Below, piece by piece: positions 41,276-49,772 of a DNA stretch of 64,000 nucleotides (position 1 is the first letter of the stretch; each line of letters starts with the position of its first letter). Under the pieces are notes generated by a model, which searched no databases, had not been told where the DNA came from, and saw nothing but the letters and a program-made list of their open reading frames with translations. This DNA comes from Inhella gelatinilytica (GTDB lineage Bacteria > Pseudomonadota > Gammaproteobacteria > Burkholderiales > Burkholderiaceae_C). The DNA is taken from NCBI RefSeq assembly GCF_016093295.1, contig NZ_JAEDAL010000004.1, forward strand, positions 1-64,000, in the 5' to 3' direction. The position numbers and the translations under genes are program-made.

Positions 41276-41551
41276 ATGAAGCTTCAAGACCGCTCGCCGC
41301 GCGAAACTGCGCAATCTCTCCCGGCCGCCCTGGCCGACGTCACGCTGATCGATGCCCGCACCAGCGCCGCCACCGGCGGCATGGGGGTTTCCTGGTGGCT
41401 GGCCCGCGTGGCAGCCGGCGAAGCCCCAAAGCCTGCCATCCAACGCCCGCGCATGACGCGGTGGCGTTTGGTGGACGTGCGCAACTTCTGGGCCGCTCAG
41501 GCCGTAGACAGCAGCGCGCCGGCATCCAGTAGCAATACGAACAAGGGGTAA
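41276..41551 (+). CDS. AlpA-like helix-turn-helix protein
   Basis: A 91-residue protein whose centre (LIDARTSAATGGMGVSWWLA) and the following PRMTRWRLVDVRNFW resemble the winged helix-turn-helix of AlpA/excisionase-type regulators in P4-like elements. ATG 41276 is taken; GTG 41249 would add nine residues. It probably controls the integrase or acts as excisionase. Its place between integrase and primase supports that. Confidence 0.7.
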   Translation: MKLQDRSPRETAQSLPAALADVTLIDARTSAATGGMGVSWWLARVAAGEAPKPAIQRPRMTRWRLVDVRNFWAAQAVDSSAPASSSNTNKG

Positions 41552-41681
41552 TCCATGCCCCACCTCCCAAAAACGACCACGGTCTGCGTGGCCGTAGGGC
41601 AGTGCATTGCCCATCGAAACCAATGGGCCCGGTTCTGGCGTTGCTTTTCTTGGGCAATCGTTATTTCCCAGGGGGCGCTCC

Positions 41682-42626
41682 ATGGCTAACCCCATCCGCA
41701 CCTTCCAGACCGCCATCCTGACGGCCCTGGACCATGCGCCCGCGCACATCGAACCCGGCAAGCTGCACCGTTTCGGAACCGGGCGCGCGTGCTGGTGCCT
41801 GCTCTTCTCCGACGGCCGAGCTGGTGTGTTTGGATGCTGGCGACAGGGCATCACCGAAACCTGGACCGCCTGCGATCGCCAAACCTTGACCCTGGCCGAA
41901 CGTGCAGAATTGGCCCGCCAAGTCGCCCGAGCAACAGCAGAGCGTCAACACCAGCAGCGCCAGCAATGGGCAGAGAACCGGTACCGCATAGTCAAGCTCT
42001 GGGGCGAGAGTCAGCCCCTACAGGCGGGCGACCCGGCGACGCTGTACTTGAAGAAGCGCGGCCTGGGCGGGGCGTGGCCGCTGGCTGATTGTCTGCGCTT
42101 GCATCGTGGCCTGAGTTACTGGATTGAGGGGCGCGAGCTGGGCCGATACCCCGCCTTGCTGGCCCCAATCGTGGCGCCGAACGGGCAGACCGTAGCCCTG
42201 CACCGCACCTATCTGACAGCGGACGGCAGAAAGGCCGATGTGCCCACGGTCAAGAAGCTGACCGGCGCAGCTGGGCCACTCGCTGGCGCCTGCATCCCGT
42301 TGGGCAAAACGCAGGGCGGACTGATCGGCATCTCTGAGGGCATGGAAACTGCGCTGGCGGCCTGGGCTGGGTCTGGTGTTCCGACCGTGGCGGCCTACTG
42401 CGCCAACGCGCTGGCGGGCTGGCAATGGCCTGCTGAGGCCCGTCGCATCGTGGTGTTTGCCGACCATGACCGCGCCGGCCTGAATGCCTCTGCCGCCCTG
42501 CGAGCCCGGGTCTTGAAAGCCGGTTTGCGCTGTGAGGTTCACCAGCCCAGCGAGCCCGGAATGGATTGGGCGGACGTGTGGCTCTCTGGCCAAGCCCAGG
42601 TGATCGGCGCGGAGGTACAGCCATGA
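41682..42626 (+). CDS. Toprim-domain primase-like protein
   Basis: A 314-residue protein of the P4-alpha/DUF7146 type. After an N-terminal region with Cys residues it has a Toprim domain: GGLIGISEGMETALA with the catalytic Glu, and RIVVFADHDRAGLNA with the DxD. ATG 41682 has AGGGGG eight bases upstream; 25 open codons before it are not used. It would prime replication of the excised element. Its stop overlaps the next gene (ATGA). Confidence 0.88.
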   Translation: MANPIRTFQTAILTALDHAPAHIEPGKLHRFGTGRACWCLLFSDGRAGVFGCWRQGITETWTACDRQTLTLAERAELARQVARATAERQHQQRQQWAENRYRIVKLWGESQPLQAGDPATLYLKKRGLGGAWPLADCLRLHRGLSYWIEGRELGRYPALLAPIVAPNGQTVALHRTYLTADGRKADVPTVKKLTGAAGPLAGACIPLGKTQGGLIGISEGMETALAAWAGSGVPTVAAYCANALAGWQWPAEARRIVVFADHDRAGLNASAALRARVLKAGLRCEVHQPSEPGMDWADVWLSGQAQVIGAEVQP

Positions 42627-44161
42627 GCGCCATGCTGGACTTGGAACGAATCAATGGGTTGGCCAAATCGACGGCAGCTGTCTCGCCACCCGAACCGCTA
42701 CCCCCGGAGCTGCCCGCTGTGGAAGCGTTCCCGGCGGCGGCCCTACCTTGCACCCTGCGGCCCTGGATCGAGGATGTTGCAGAGCGCCTGCAGTGCCCGC
42801 CTGACTTTGTGGCGGTACCCATGCTGGTGGCCGGGGCTTCCCTGGTGGCCCGTCATGTTGGACTGCGCCCGCAACAGCGCACGCCTTGGACGGCGCGCGG
42901 CAACCTGTGGGCGCTAATCGTGGGCCGACCCGGAATGATGAAGTCGCCTGCGCTGGCTGAGGCCCTGGCGCCGATTGACCGGTTGGAGAGCCGTGCCTCC
43001 CATGAGTACGCAGAGCAAGCCGCAACGCATCGCGCCGCAGCCCTGGCCGCCAAGCTCAGGTGCAAAGCGCTGGAGTCTGAGGCGACCAAGCTGCTGAGGA
43101 AGGACCCGGCTGCTGATGTGGCCGCCCTGCTTCTGGAGGGCGACGAGTACGAAGACCCGCCACGACCGCGCTATCTGGTAAGTGATGCGACTTACGAAAA
43201 GCTTGGCGCCATCCTGTTTGAGAACCCTGCTGGCGTGCTGTCGGTTCGCGATGAAGTGCGTGGCCTGCTGCAAGACCTAGGGCGCGAAGAGTCGGCGCCA
43301 GCGCGCGGCTTCTACCTGCAGGCCTGGAGCGGTGGCCGCTACACCTTTGACCGCATCGGCCGAGGCACGCTGACCATTCCCGACGCGCTGCTGTCAATGG
43401 TGGGGGGCATTCAGCCCGGCCCGCTGGCCGAACTGATGCGACTGGCGCGGATGGGCAAGGCCGACGATGGAATGCTGGAGCGCTTCTTGATCTCATGGCC
43501 TGACACGCGAGGGGAGTGGAAGAACGTGGATCGCTGGCCCGATTCGAGCGCGCGCCGGCTGGTGTTCGACACCTTTGACCGGCTGGACGTACTGACCCCT
43601 GAAAGCCTTGCCGCTGAGCAAGACAAGACCAAGGAAGGCGAGCCCTATGGACGCCCCTTCCTCCGTTTCGACGGCGCCGCGCTGGAGGCGTTCACCGAAT
43701 GGCGCTGCGAGTTCGAGGCCGAGTTACACAAGTCCGAGGGAGAGGGCCTAGAGGCTGCACTTTCAAAGTTCCGCCACCATGTCCCGTCGCTAGCGCTGGC
43801 GCTGCATGTCATCGAGGGCGACACCGGCCCTGTAAGCCTCAAGGCCACCTTGCGCGCGCTGACCCTGGCGGGCTACTTCGAAAGCCACACGCGCCGCCTA
43901 CACAGCAGCGCCCGGCGTGCCACTGTGCAAGCCGCACGCAAGCTGCTGGCCAAGGTACAGGCGGGGCAGCTTGGCAGCGAGTTCACGGCGCGCGATGTGC
44001 AGCGCAAAGACTGGGGCAGCTTGACTGAGCGGCCCGTGATCGCGGGCGCGCTGGAGCTGCTGGTGGCACACCGCTGGCTACTGGAAACCGAGGTTCCAGC
44101 CACGACACACGGCGGCCGGCCGACCGTGGTCTATAGCTTGGCAGGGGGCACATCATCATGA
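42623..44161 (+). CDS. DUF3987 family protein (replication helicase-like)
   Basis: A 512-residue protein of the DUF3987/YfjI group found with Toprim primases on satellites and integrative elements. A phosphate-binding-like segment is GRPGMMKSPALAEAL, in which the usual GKS appears as MKS, and the central part holds the conserved SVRDEVRGLLQDL and GTLTIPDALLSMVGG. The ATPase activity is thus not certain. It overlaps the primase by 4 bp and the next gene by 4 bp, so the three are coupled. Confidence 0.85.
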   Translation: MSAMLDLERINGLAKSTAAVSPPEPLPPELPAVEAFPAAALPCTLRPWIEDVAERLQCPPDFVAVPMLVAGASLVARHVGLRPQQRTPWTARGNLWALIVGRPGMMKSPALAEALAPIDRLESRASHEYAEQAATHRAAALAAKLRCKALESEATKLLRKDPAADVAALLLEGDEYEDPPRPRYLVSDATYEKLGAILFENPAGVLSVRDEVRGLLQDLGREESAPARGFYLQAWSGGRYTFDRIGRGTLTIPDALLSMVGGIQPGPLAELMRLARMGKADDGMLERFLISWPDTRGEWKNVDRWPDSSARRLVFDTFDRLDVLTPESLAAEQDKTKEGEPYGRPFLRFDGAALEAFTEWRCEFEAELHKSEGEGLEAALSKFRHHVPSLALALHVIEGDTGPVSLKATLRALTLAGYFESHTRRLHSSARRATVQAARKLLAKVQAGQLGSEFTARDVQRKDWGSLTERPVIAGALELLVAHRWLLETEVPATTHGGRPTVVYSLAGGTSS

Positions 44162-44601
44162 GCAAATGGGCGCAGAGACTAGCCCTGCTGGAAGCGGGAC
44201 CCCACCAGCAAGCCACCGACAAAACCGACACAACCCCGGTTTCGTCGGTTTTGTCGGTGGCTGCAGAGCGGGTGCCGCCAAATTCGCGGCCCGAACTTGT
44301 CGCGGCGTCGGGCCCGCTGTGCGCCATCGCCCACGAACTTTCCGAGGACGCCCGCCGGTTATTGGACTGCTTGCTGTGGATCTATCCCGATGCAGGCGCC
44401 GTGTACGCCAGAGCCCTGGCCGAAGCTGCGCGGCTCCCGATCAGCATGGTTTTGGCTGACCTGGACGTTCTGCACACCGCTGGACTGGTGAGGCGCTCAC
44501 GGGGCTACTGGGCCCCGACGGCGGCTTTGCAGCGCGAGCTTGCTACCGTCAACGTGGGCGGTGGCATGCCAACTTGCCAATTGATTTCGGAAAACTTTTG
44601 A
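44158..44601 (+). CDS. Winged-helix-like element protein, unknown function
   Basis: A 147-residue protein. Residues about 20-40 hold a polar TDKTDTTPVSSVLSV stretch often seen in element-borne helicase partners. The C-terminal half (ARLPISMVLADLDVLHTAGLV) looks like a winged helix. It is coupled to the DUF3987 gene by a 4-bp overlap, so a role in replication or its control is likely. Not otherwise recognised. Confidence 0.6.
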   Translation: MSKWAQRLALLEAGPHQQATDKTDTTPVSSVLSVAAERVPPNSRPELVAASGPLCAIAHELSEDARRLLDCLLWIYPDAGAVYARALAEAARLPISMVLADLDVLHTAGLVRRSRGYWAPTAALQRELATVNVGGGMPTCQLISENF

Positions 44602-44613
44602 AAGGAGCCGGGC

Positions 44614-45267
44614 ATGGGCGGTATTGGCAGTGGCCGGAAGAGTGGAAAACGCTGCACCGATGACATGCGGGCGCTGGACGTCCGCAGCATCCATCGCACT
44701 GGGTTGTTGACACCAGGAAGCCAATTTGGCTGGCAGTGGATGTGCGACGGTGAGGTGACAGGGCGCATCGATCTGCATGTCCAAATGGGTGAAGTGGTCT
44801 TGAGCTACCGGAGTAGGGACAGGCAGCACTGCGGCGGCGAATGGGAAACGCTGACCTACAGGGTGTGGTTAGACTGGACCTCTTGTGGCCTTGGCGGCCG
44901 CCGGGTGTGGTGGCGATGTCCGAGCACTTGCTGCGGACGGCGTGTCGCCGTTTTGTACGGCGGCCGCATCTTTGCTTGCCGCAGCTGCAACCGGTTGGCC
45001 TACCGCTGCCAGAGAGAAGCCGACGACGACCGAGCCGCACGGCGAGCAGAAGCCATCCGCAAGAGGCTGAACTGGGAGCCCGGCATCTTGAACGGGGGCG
45101 GGCTGAAGCCAATGGGCATGCACTGGCGCACGTTCGAGCGGCTGCAGCGTGAGCACGACGACCATGCCAAGGAATCTGTTTCCCATATGGCAGCACGGTT
45201 CGGCTGCCTGCAGGGAACAATCGGCGAGATCGACCCAAGCTTGGCTTGGTTGCACAATTGGCGATGA
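44614..45267 (+). CDS. Zinc-finger-like element protein, unknown function
   Basis: A 217-residue protein starting MGGIGSGRKSGKR, a Gly/Arg N-terminus common in proteins of phages and integrative elements. The middle (WWRCPSTCCGRRVAVLY followed by FACRSCNRL) has four or more Cys spaced like a zinc ribbon. GAAAGGAGC precedes the ATG. Its stop overlaps the next start (TGAATG). DNA or RNA binding is plausible; no function is known to me. Confidence 0.65.
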   Translation: MGGIGSGRKSGKRCTDDMRALDVRSIHRTGLLTPGSQFGWQWMCDGEVTGRIDLHVQMGEVVLSYRSRDRQHCGGEWETLTYRVWLDWTSCGLGGRRVWWRCPSTCCGRRVAVLYGGRIFACRSCNRLAYRCQREADDDRAARRAEAIRKRLNWEPGILNGGGLKPMGMHWRTFERLQREHDDHAKESVSHMAARFGCLQGTIGEIDPSLAWLHNWR

Positions 45268-45588
45268 ATGTGGATCCCGTTACCTGGAGCACTGGCCAAG
45301 TTGGGAAAAAAACTGGGCAGTTTCAAAGGGCAGAACTACCGGACTGCGCGCCCAAAGGGCACTAAAGCCAAATTCGAGGTTTGCCCACCTCTGCCTGAGG
45401 ATTCTGTTCTGATCCGAGACAAGGCCGGGGATTTGCATGTGCGGGTGTTCTTGCAGCACCTTGAGCACAAGTGGGAAGGCGTGGCGCCAGGAGGGTTCCT
45501 GGTCACGCTTCACGGAGGGATGCCAGGGTGTGAGCCAGTCGCCGTGCTGGACGCCCTAGCGGGGGGCTGGGCTCAACTCAGCAGATAA
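45268..45588 (+). CDS. Hypothetical 106-residue protein
   Basis: A small basic, cytoplasmic-looking protein starting directly after the previous stop. The first half is Lys/Gly rich (LAKLGKKLGSFKGQNYR). No family recognised. It is followed at once by a run of 13 G. Confidence 0.5.
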   Translation: MWIPLPGALAKLGKKLGSFKGQNYRTARPKGTKAKFEVCPPLPEDSVLIRDKAGDLHVRVFLQHLEHKWEGVAPGGFLVTLHGGMPGCEPVAVLDALAGGWAQLSR

Positions 45589-45601
45589 GGGGGGGGGGGG
45601 G
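45589..45601 (+). repeat. Run of 13 G directly before a start codon
   Basis: After the stop TAA of the upstream gene there are 13 consecutive G, then AG and ATG 45604. The run sits where the ribosome binding site should be. G-runs of this length change length during replication and are used for phase variation in other bacteria. A sequencing length error is also possible. Confidence 0.8.
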
Positions 45602-45603
45602 AG

Positions 45604-46026
45604 ATGATTAGAGCGATTCCTTGCTTCACAGTTGCCTTGTGCCTGTCTACGGCGGCAATGGCGGAGGGCATATTGCCCGTTTACGTCAATTCAACTGGGG
45701 ATGATCGGATAGGAGTCCGTCTAGCCTATGAGATACGAGAGCAAGTTCGTAAGAGCAGCGGATTCAGCGTCCTAAAAGAAGCAACCCAGCCAGGGCTTGG
45801 AATCCAACTTGTTACGCTCGAAGCCAATAAAGACCCCGAGCAAACGATGACGATCTACTCGGTTGTGTTCACGGCAAGGGCAAAAGGCGTACCGGCAACT
45901 CTTTACCTTACAACGCTCGTTGGGCGATGCGGTCAGAACGTCATCCAAAGCTGCGCAGCGGACATCGTTTCGCAAGCAGACCATGTTGCACGAGAGTACG
46001 GTGTACCTAGAGTTGGCAGCAATTAG
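45604..46026 (+). CDS. Exported hypothetical protein behind the G-run
   Basis: A 140-residue protein with signal peptide MIRAIPCFTVALCLSTAAMA and cleavage probably before EGILPV. The mature part is a small alpha/beta protein with two Cys near the end (GRCGQNVIQSC) that could form a disulfide. Lower GC than the replication genes before it. The G-run in its ribosome site suggests variable translation. The last 44 bases overlap the HNH gene. Confidence 0.6.
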   Translation: MIRAIPCFTVALCLSTAAMAEGILPVYVNSTGDDRIGVRLAYEIREQVRKSSGFSVLKEATQPGLGIQLVTLEANKDPEQTMTIYSVVFTARAKGVPATLYLTTLVGRCGQNVIQSCAADIVSQADHVAREYGVPRVGSN

Positions 46027-46276
46027 CCTGTATCGGGCTGCGGTCGTCCTGTTTATTGCTCAGGCCACATTCGATGTAAGCGCTGCTCCTCGTTCCAGTG
46101 CCGCCCGTGCCGAGTTCGTGCGGGCCAACCCCTGCCCTGCCAACGGGAAGATCAAGGGGCCATGCCCAGGATGGGAGGTGGACCACACCATCCCGCTGAA
46201 GTGCAACGGCCCTGACTCACCGGACAACATGCAGTGGCTCACCGTTGAGCAGCACAAAGCAAAGACTCGCCGCTAA
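45983..46276 (+). CDS. Exported HNH-type nuclease
   Basis: A 97-residue protein. A hydrophobic N-terminal segment (LYRAAVVLFIAQATFDVSAA) looks like a signal peptide. The mature domain has the HNH pattern: His in WEVDHTIPLKC, Asn in DNMQWLT and His in EQHKAKTR, with Cys pairs (NPCPANG, GPCPGW). The frame is open from 45863, but ATG 45983 gives the signal peptide. It overlaps the previous gene. An exported nuclease on a satellite could cut foreign DNA on entry; this is inference. Confidence 0.7.
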   Translation: MLHESTVYLELAAISLYRAAVVLFIAQATFDVSAAPRSSAARAEFVRANPCPANGKIKGPCPGWEVDHTIPLKCNGPDSPDNMQWLTVEQHKAKTRR

Positions 46277-46321
46277 GCGCGGCAGTGCAGGCGAGCCCTG
46301 AATAAATGAGGGAGGACGAAT

Positions 46322-46810
46322 ATGAAAAAAGTCAGTGTGTTTGTGGCTGCCGCTCTGTCGTTTGCCAGTTGTGGTGCCCAGACCGAATACCAGTGCCCAT
46401 CTACTGAGCCGGGAAAATTTGTCACAACGAACAAGATCACTGACAAAGAGGCCACTGCAAGGCGCTGTTCAAAGTTGCCCAAAAATCAGCCCGCGCTAGA
46501 CACTGTTGGGGCCGCCGCCCCACGCTACGACGGGGCTGGCGTTCCGGCGCCTGCTGCTTCAACCATTGATCCCGACGCCCTGATCGCGAAATTCAAAGCT
46601 ACCAATGCGAAGGAGCCGCAATGGACGCCAAAAGAGTTAGGGCCAATCGACAAGTGGCGTTATGAGTCCTGCCTTGAAAGCGCAACCAAAGCCCCTACCG
46701 AGGTAGGTGTGCGCCAGGGCACGCGTTTGTGTAAGGTCAAATTCGGGCGGTTGCCCCCCTGCTCAGGCTATCGACTGCCAGTTGGCGCTCAGTGCCATGA
46801 CCCCTCTTGA
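46322..46810 (+). CDS. Exported or lipoprotein-like hypothetical protein
   Basis: A 162-residue protein with GGAGGA eight bases before ATG 46322. The N-terminus MKKVSVFVAAALSFASC is a signal peptide that may end in a lipobox Cys (FASC, a poor lipobox). Eight further Cys are scattered (YQC, RRC, ESC, LCK, PPC, QCH), pointing to a disulfide-rich periplasmic protein. No family recognised. Confidence 0.6.
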   Translation: MKKVSVFVAAALSFASCGAQTEYQCPSTEPGKFVTTNKITDKEATARRCSKLPKNQPALDTVGAAAPRYDGAGVPAPAASTIDPDALIAKFKATNAKEPQWTPKELGPIDKWRYESCLESATKAPTEVGVRQGTRLCKVKFGRLPPCSGYRLPVGAQCHDPS

Positions 46811-46968
46811 CTATAGACCGAGATGGCTTTATGCCGCTGGGCTCTCCGCTTGTCCTGCATGAACCCAAAGCCCATACCCTGTACTCAAGGAATGGTTGAT
46901 GTGCTCAGCACGATTGGCACCGAGCGCGACAAGGGCGTGATTTAAAAGCTGTGAGGGAGGAGAACAAG
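46811..46968. other. Gap inside the cargo cluster
   Basis: About 160 bases. Only very short frames occur. Lower GC; a GGGAGGAG ribosome site for the next gene ends it. No promoter is clear. Confidence 0.4.
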
Positions 46969-47448
46969 ATGAAAAGATTGAGCAAGTTGCGTGGATGGCT
47001 TCTTGCGTGTGCCCTTGCGGCCGCGCTTCCGATGCCTTCAATGGGGCAGACCAGCAGTTCCAGTTCAGGTAGCTCGGGTAAAAGCCGTCCCATCGATATT
47101 TCGGCGATGCACCGAGCAATGAACAACATGGTGGCTGTGTCCAACAAAAAGTTGGCCGGTACTCGCGTGGACGAAGTCACAACGCTGCGGATGGTCACCT
47201 ATGACGAGGGCAAGCCAACTTTGGCGTACTTTTATTTCGTGGATTTTTTTGTCAATACGGGCAGGAAGACCATGACCAAGGCCGAGCGTGATAATGTAAA
47301 AAACTTCAACGTTGCGAGCACTTGCGGCGGAAAATTTCGACCCTTCATGACTGAATTCGGCTTGGAGGTCGCGCATCATTTCCAAGACGCGAGCACAGGA
47401 ATTCATTTGATCGAGATCCGCGTAAAGCGCGACGACTGCAACGCGTAG
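46969..47448 (+). CDS. Exported hypothetical protein
   Basis: A 159-residue protein with a strong GGGAGGAG site before ATG 46969 and signal peptide ending near PMPSMGQ. A Ser-rich linker (SSSSSGSSGKS) leads to a small domain with HRAMNNM and AYFYFVDFF. Two Cys near the end (STCGG, DDC) may pair. Unknown function. Its stop is exactly where the opposing polyvalent fragment breaks off. Confidence 0.6.
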   Translation: MKRLSKLRGWLLACALAAALPMPSMGQTSSSSSGSSGKSRPIDISAMHRAMNNMVAVSNKKLAGTRVDEVTTLRMVTYDEGKPTLAYFYFVDFFVNTGRKTMTKAERDNVKNFNVASTCGGKFRPFMTEFGLEVAHHFQDASTGIHLIEIRVKRDDCNA

Positions 47449-49410
47449 TGTCCATGCGAACGGGCCTGCCATCAGCATCCCGCGTCCAAACGAGCGTGCC
47501 CTCAAAGATTGGCGCCTTGATGGCCTTGTTGTCCTCTGGGGAGATGGCTTGCTTCAAGGTATCCTTGAATTCCTCCAGCGTCGGCAACAAGGTCGGCGCT
47601 AGCTTTGCCGCCTCGGTGGCGTAGAAGCTCACATCCCGCAGGAAGTTCTGCACCCCGTTGAACACCGGGCCAAAGGTCTTGGGATGCTTCTGCGCTAGGT
47701 TGAACGGCGTGCCCACGCTCTCGTCCCACCAACTGAGCGTGCCCGTGGTCGTCAGGTAGTCCCCCACTTTTCGACCGGCCAGCAATTCCAGTTGCTTGAA
47801 CGCCTCGACCTTGCCCATTACGGCATCGCGCACCGTCTCCAGCGTTGCGGGGCGGCGTGAGAAACGGATGTCTCTGCTTTCGCTGAATTGGCCCGTGTTG
47901 TCTGTGGCTGACTTGAGCCCGTTAGCCTCGAAAACGGCCAACTCGACGGAGCCATCCTCATAGACCATCATTGAGCCGCCGTTTCCAGCCTCACGCCACT
48001 CATCGGTGATTACGGCCACATCAGCGGGGCGGGCGCGAGCCAGAATTTCCTTGTGACGAGGCAGCAGCTCAACAGGGTTGTTCGGGCGAACGAACAGCGC
48101 CATTACATGAGGCTTCCCAACCCCACGCTTTGCCCGGGAGTAACGGTCAGCAATCCATTCGTCGCTACTGACGTAGTGCCCAATACCGAGCCACCCGTGA
48201 TCCTTCTTGTTCGGGTGGTCTACCTCGAACGCGGTGAACGCATCTCGCGTTCCATGGAAGAAAACTCGGGGTTCCTTGGTTCGCTCATGAAGAAAGGGGA
48301 ATCCTCTGGAAGCTGTTCCATCCACTCCAAACGCTTGTCCGCGTTCGGTAGCGCCAGAAATTCGGCCCTCAGTTCCTCGTACGTCGGTTTTTTCCCAGTC
48401 ATAACCCCACCATTTCTTGAAACTCGGCGTTCGGACTTGCACCCACTGCCGATAGGTCAGCTCCGTTCGGCCTTCTTTGTGCGCCAAAGCATAGGCAGAT
48501 TCGCCACCCGCTTCAATCGCCGTCCGGTTGAACTCATCACTTTCGCCGGAATCCCGACTGAACCTCGCCCCGCCAGGGCCACCCGGCCCACGGCTAATGT
48601 CCTCGGCCTTCTTCACGAAGGCAATCACCTCGCTATCGGTCCAGGTCCGGGGCTCCAGGGAATCGGCCAGCTTCGCAAACCCGGCCTTGCGCAGCTTGAC
48701 TGCGACTGATCGGAGCCACTGACGCACTGCATTCGTCAGCACTCGGATTCGAGACAAAGCCGCAACCTCGGACACCGGTAGATCCGCCAGTACTTCCTCG
48801 ACCGCCTCTGCAAAGTTTTTGGGGCCGTTCTTGGAGTCCATCAGGGCTCGCGCACGCAGGGCAACCCGGCGATTGGTGCGGCCAATGTCCTCCATGATGC
48901 CATTGCGCTTGTCGCCAAGCATGGCGTCCCAGCCCGCATGGCGAACCTCATGCCGGCCAACAACGAAGTTGAACCGCTCGACATCAGCGAAGTGATTCGG
49001 GAAGGCGTAAATCTCGCCACCCCAGTACACCGCCTCAACATCGTTCTGGGCGCCGCGCTCGATGATTTCGGAGCGCAAGCCAGCGGGAGCATCGTCAATG
49101 CTCTCCAGCAGATTGATCTTTGGGCCGTTGGGCAAAGCCTGCTCGATGGCTTTGACCGCCATGCGAGCCTGGGGCATCGGGAGGCCAGAGCCAGAGCGGG
49201 AAAGGCTGAACATTGCCTCGCAGCTTGCATCGTCCTCACGGTTCTGGATGGTGTTCAGAAGCGGCTGCGCAGCATGGGCCACAGCAATGCGCTCGTCGCC
49301 CTGTAGGTGTGGCGTCAATCCCGTCCTGGCGGTGTACTCCTGCCACTTGGGCGAATCGAGCTTCGCCTTCTTGTCCGCACGTCGCCTTCGGCTGGAGTCG
49401 GTACACTATC
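47449..49410 (-). pseudogene. Fragment of a polyvalent protein with zincin and ADP-ribosyltransferase-like parts
   Basis: The frame is open from about 49410 to 47345. It reads as the inside of a very large protein of the kind injected by phages and conjugative elements. It has no proper start: a TTG at 49318 lies inside the homologous part. An HExxH motif (VVGRHEVRHAGW) marks a zincin metallopeptidase domain. Later, FFHGTRDAFTAFEVDH and GIGHYVSS resemble the ART domain of polyvalent proteins. The familiar text ends at TRDADGRPVRMDT by about 47449, and the last 35 residues are unrelated read-through. It is therefore truncated at both ends. Confidence 0.7.
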
Positions 49411-49583
49411 CATGACCCCATTCGTGGCTGGATCGCCCAACACACCGGAAACGACCGATGAAGTGGCCCCAGATAAACCGGATGGGGTTTCGCTTTTCTG
49501 GATGAAGTGAAATTGCAGCGAATCTTGTCACCACCGCGCCAGCGCGGGAGTTGTAGTCACCGAGTAGTCACCAGCGACCCCAG
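49411..49583. other. Right end of the element
   Basis: About 170 bases with no gene. It holds the 26-base copy of the GTAGTCACC pair (49549-49574) and a 20-base match (49514-49533) to sequence outside the left repeat (39051-39070). Confidence 0.5.
49549..49574 (+). promoter_or_regulatory. Second copy of the GTAGTCACC pair (candidate arm sites)
   Basis: Exact 26-base copy of the sequence before the integrase gene (39347-39372), 10 bases from the right attachment repeat. Confidence 0.5.
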
Positions 49584-49683
49584 AAAGCAAAAGGCCCAAC
49601 ATCTTGCGATGCTGGGCCTAAGCCGTTTTCTCTATGGTCGGGGTGGCGGGATTCGAACTCGCGACCCCTTGCACCCCATGCAA
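49584..49683 (-). repeat. Right attachment repeat (3' half of intact tRNA-Pro plus terminator)
   Basis: Partner of the repeat at 39126-39225. Here it continues at 49684 into the 5' half of the tRNA, giving a complete gene. Confidence 0.93.
49591..49620 (-). terminator. Terminator of tRNA-Pro
   Basis: On the minus strand a stem GGCCCAGCATC with GATGTTGGGCC (one G-T pair) closes a GCAA loop and is followed by TTTTGCTTT. It lies inside the attachment repeat, so it is duplicated at the left end. Confidence 0.85.
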
Positions 49684-49711
49684 GTGCGCTACCAGGCTGC
49701 GCTACACCCCG
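49635..49711 (-). tRNA. tRNA-Pro (anticodon GGG)
   Basis: A 77-nt proline tRNA with acceptor CGGGGTG, anticodon loop ATGGGGT (GGG) and encoded CCA. It is the integration target of the neighbouring element and remains complete. Confidence 0.95.
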
Positions 49712-49772
49712 ACGAAGCCTCGCAGTATAGCGAATTTTTTCGCTGCATCGCAAGACCGAAGGCGGGCCCTGG

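Larger units (their letters stand above)
39126..49683. mobile_element. Integrated element in tRNA-Pro(GGG), satellite-like
   Basis: About 10.5 kb between two 100-bp direct repeats that contain the 3' half of tRNA-Pro and its terminator. Order: integrase, AlpA-like regulator, Toprim primase, DUF3987 protein, winged-helix-like protein, zinc-finger protein, small exported proteins and a polyvalent-protein fragment. This core is that of P4-like satellites or small integrative elements. No capsid, tail, packaging or conjugation genes are seen, so movement would need a helper. The intact tRNA-Pro is at the right end, next to the core translation operon. Confidence 0.88.
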
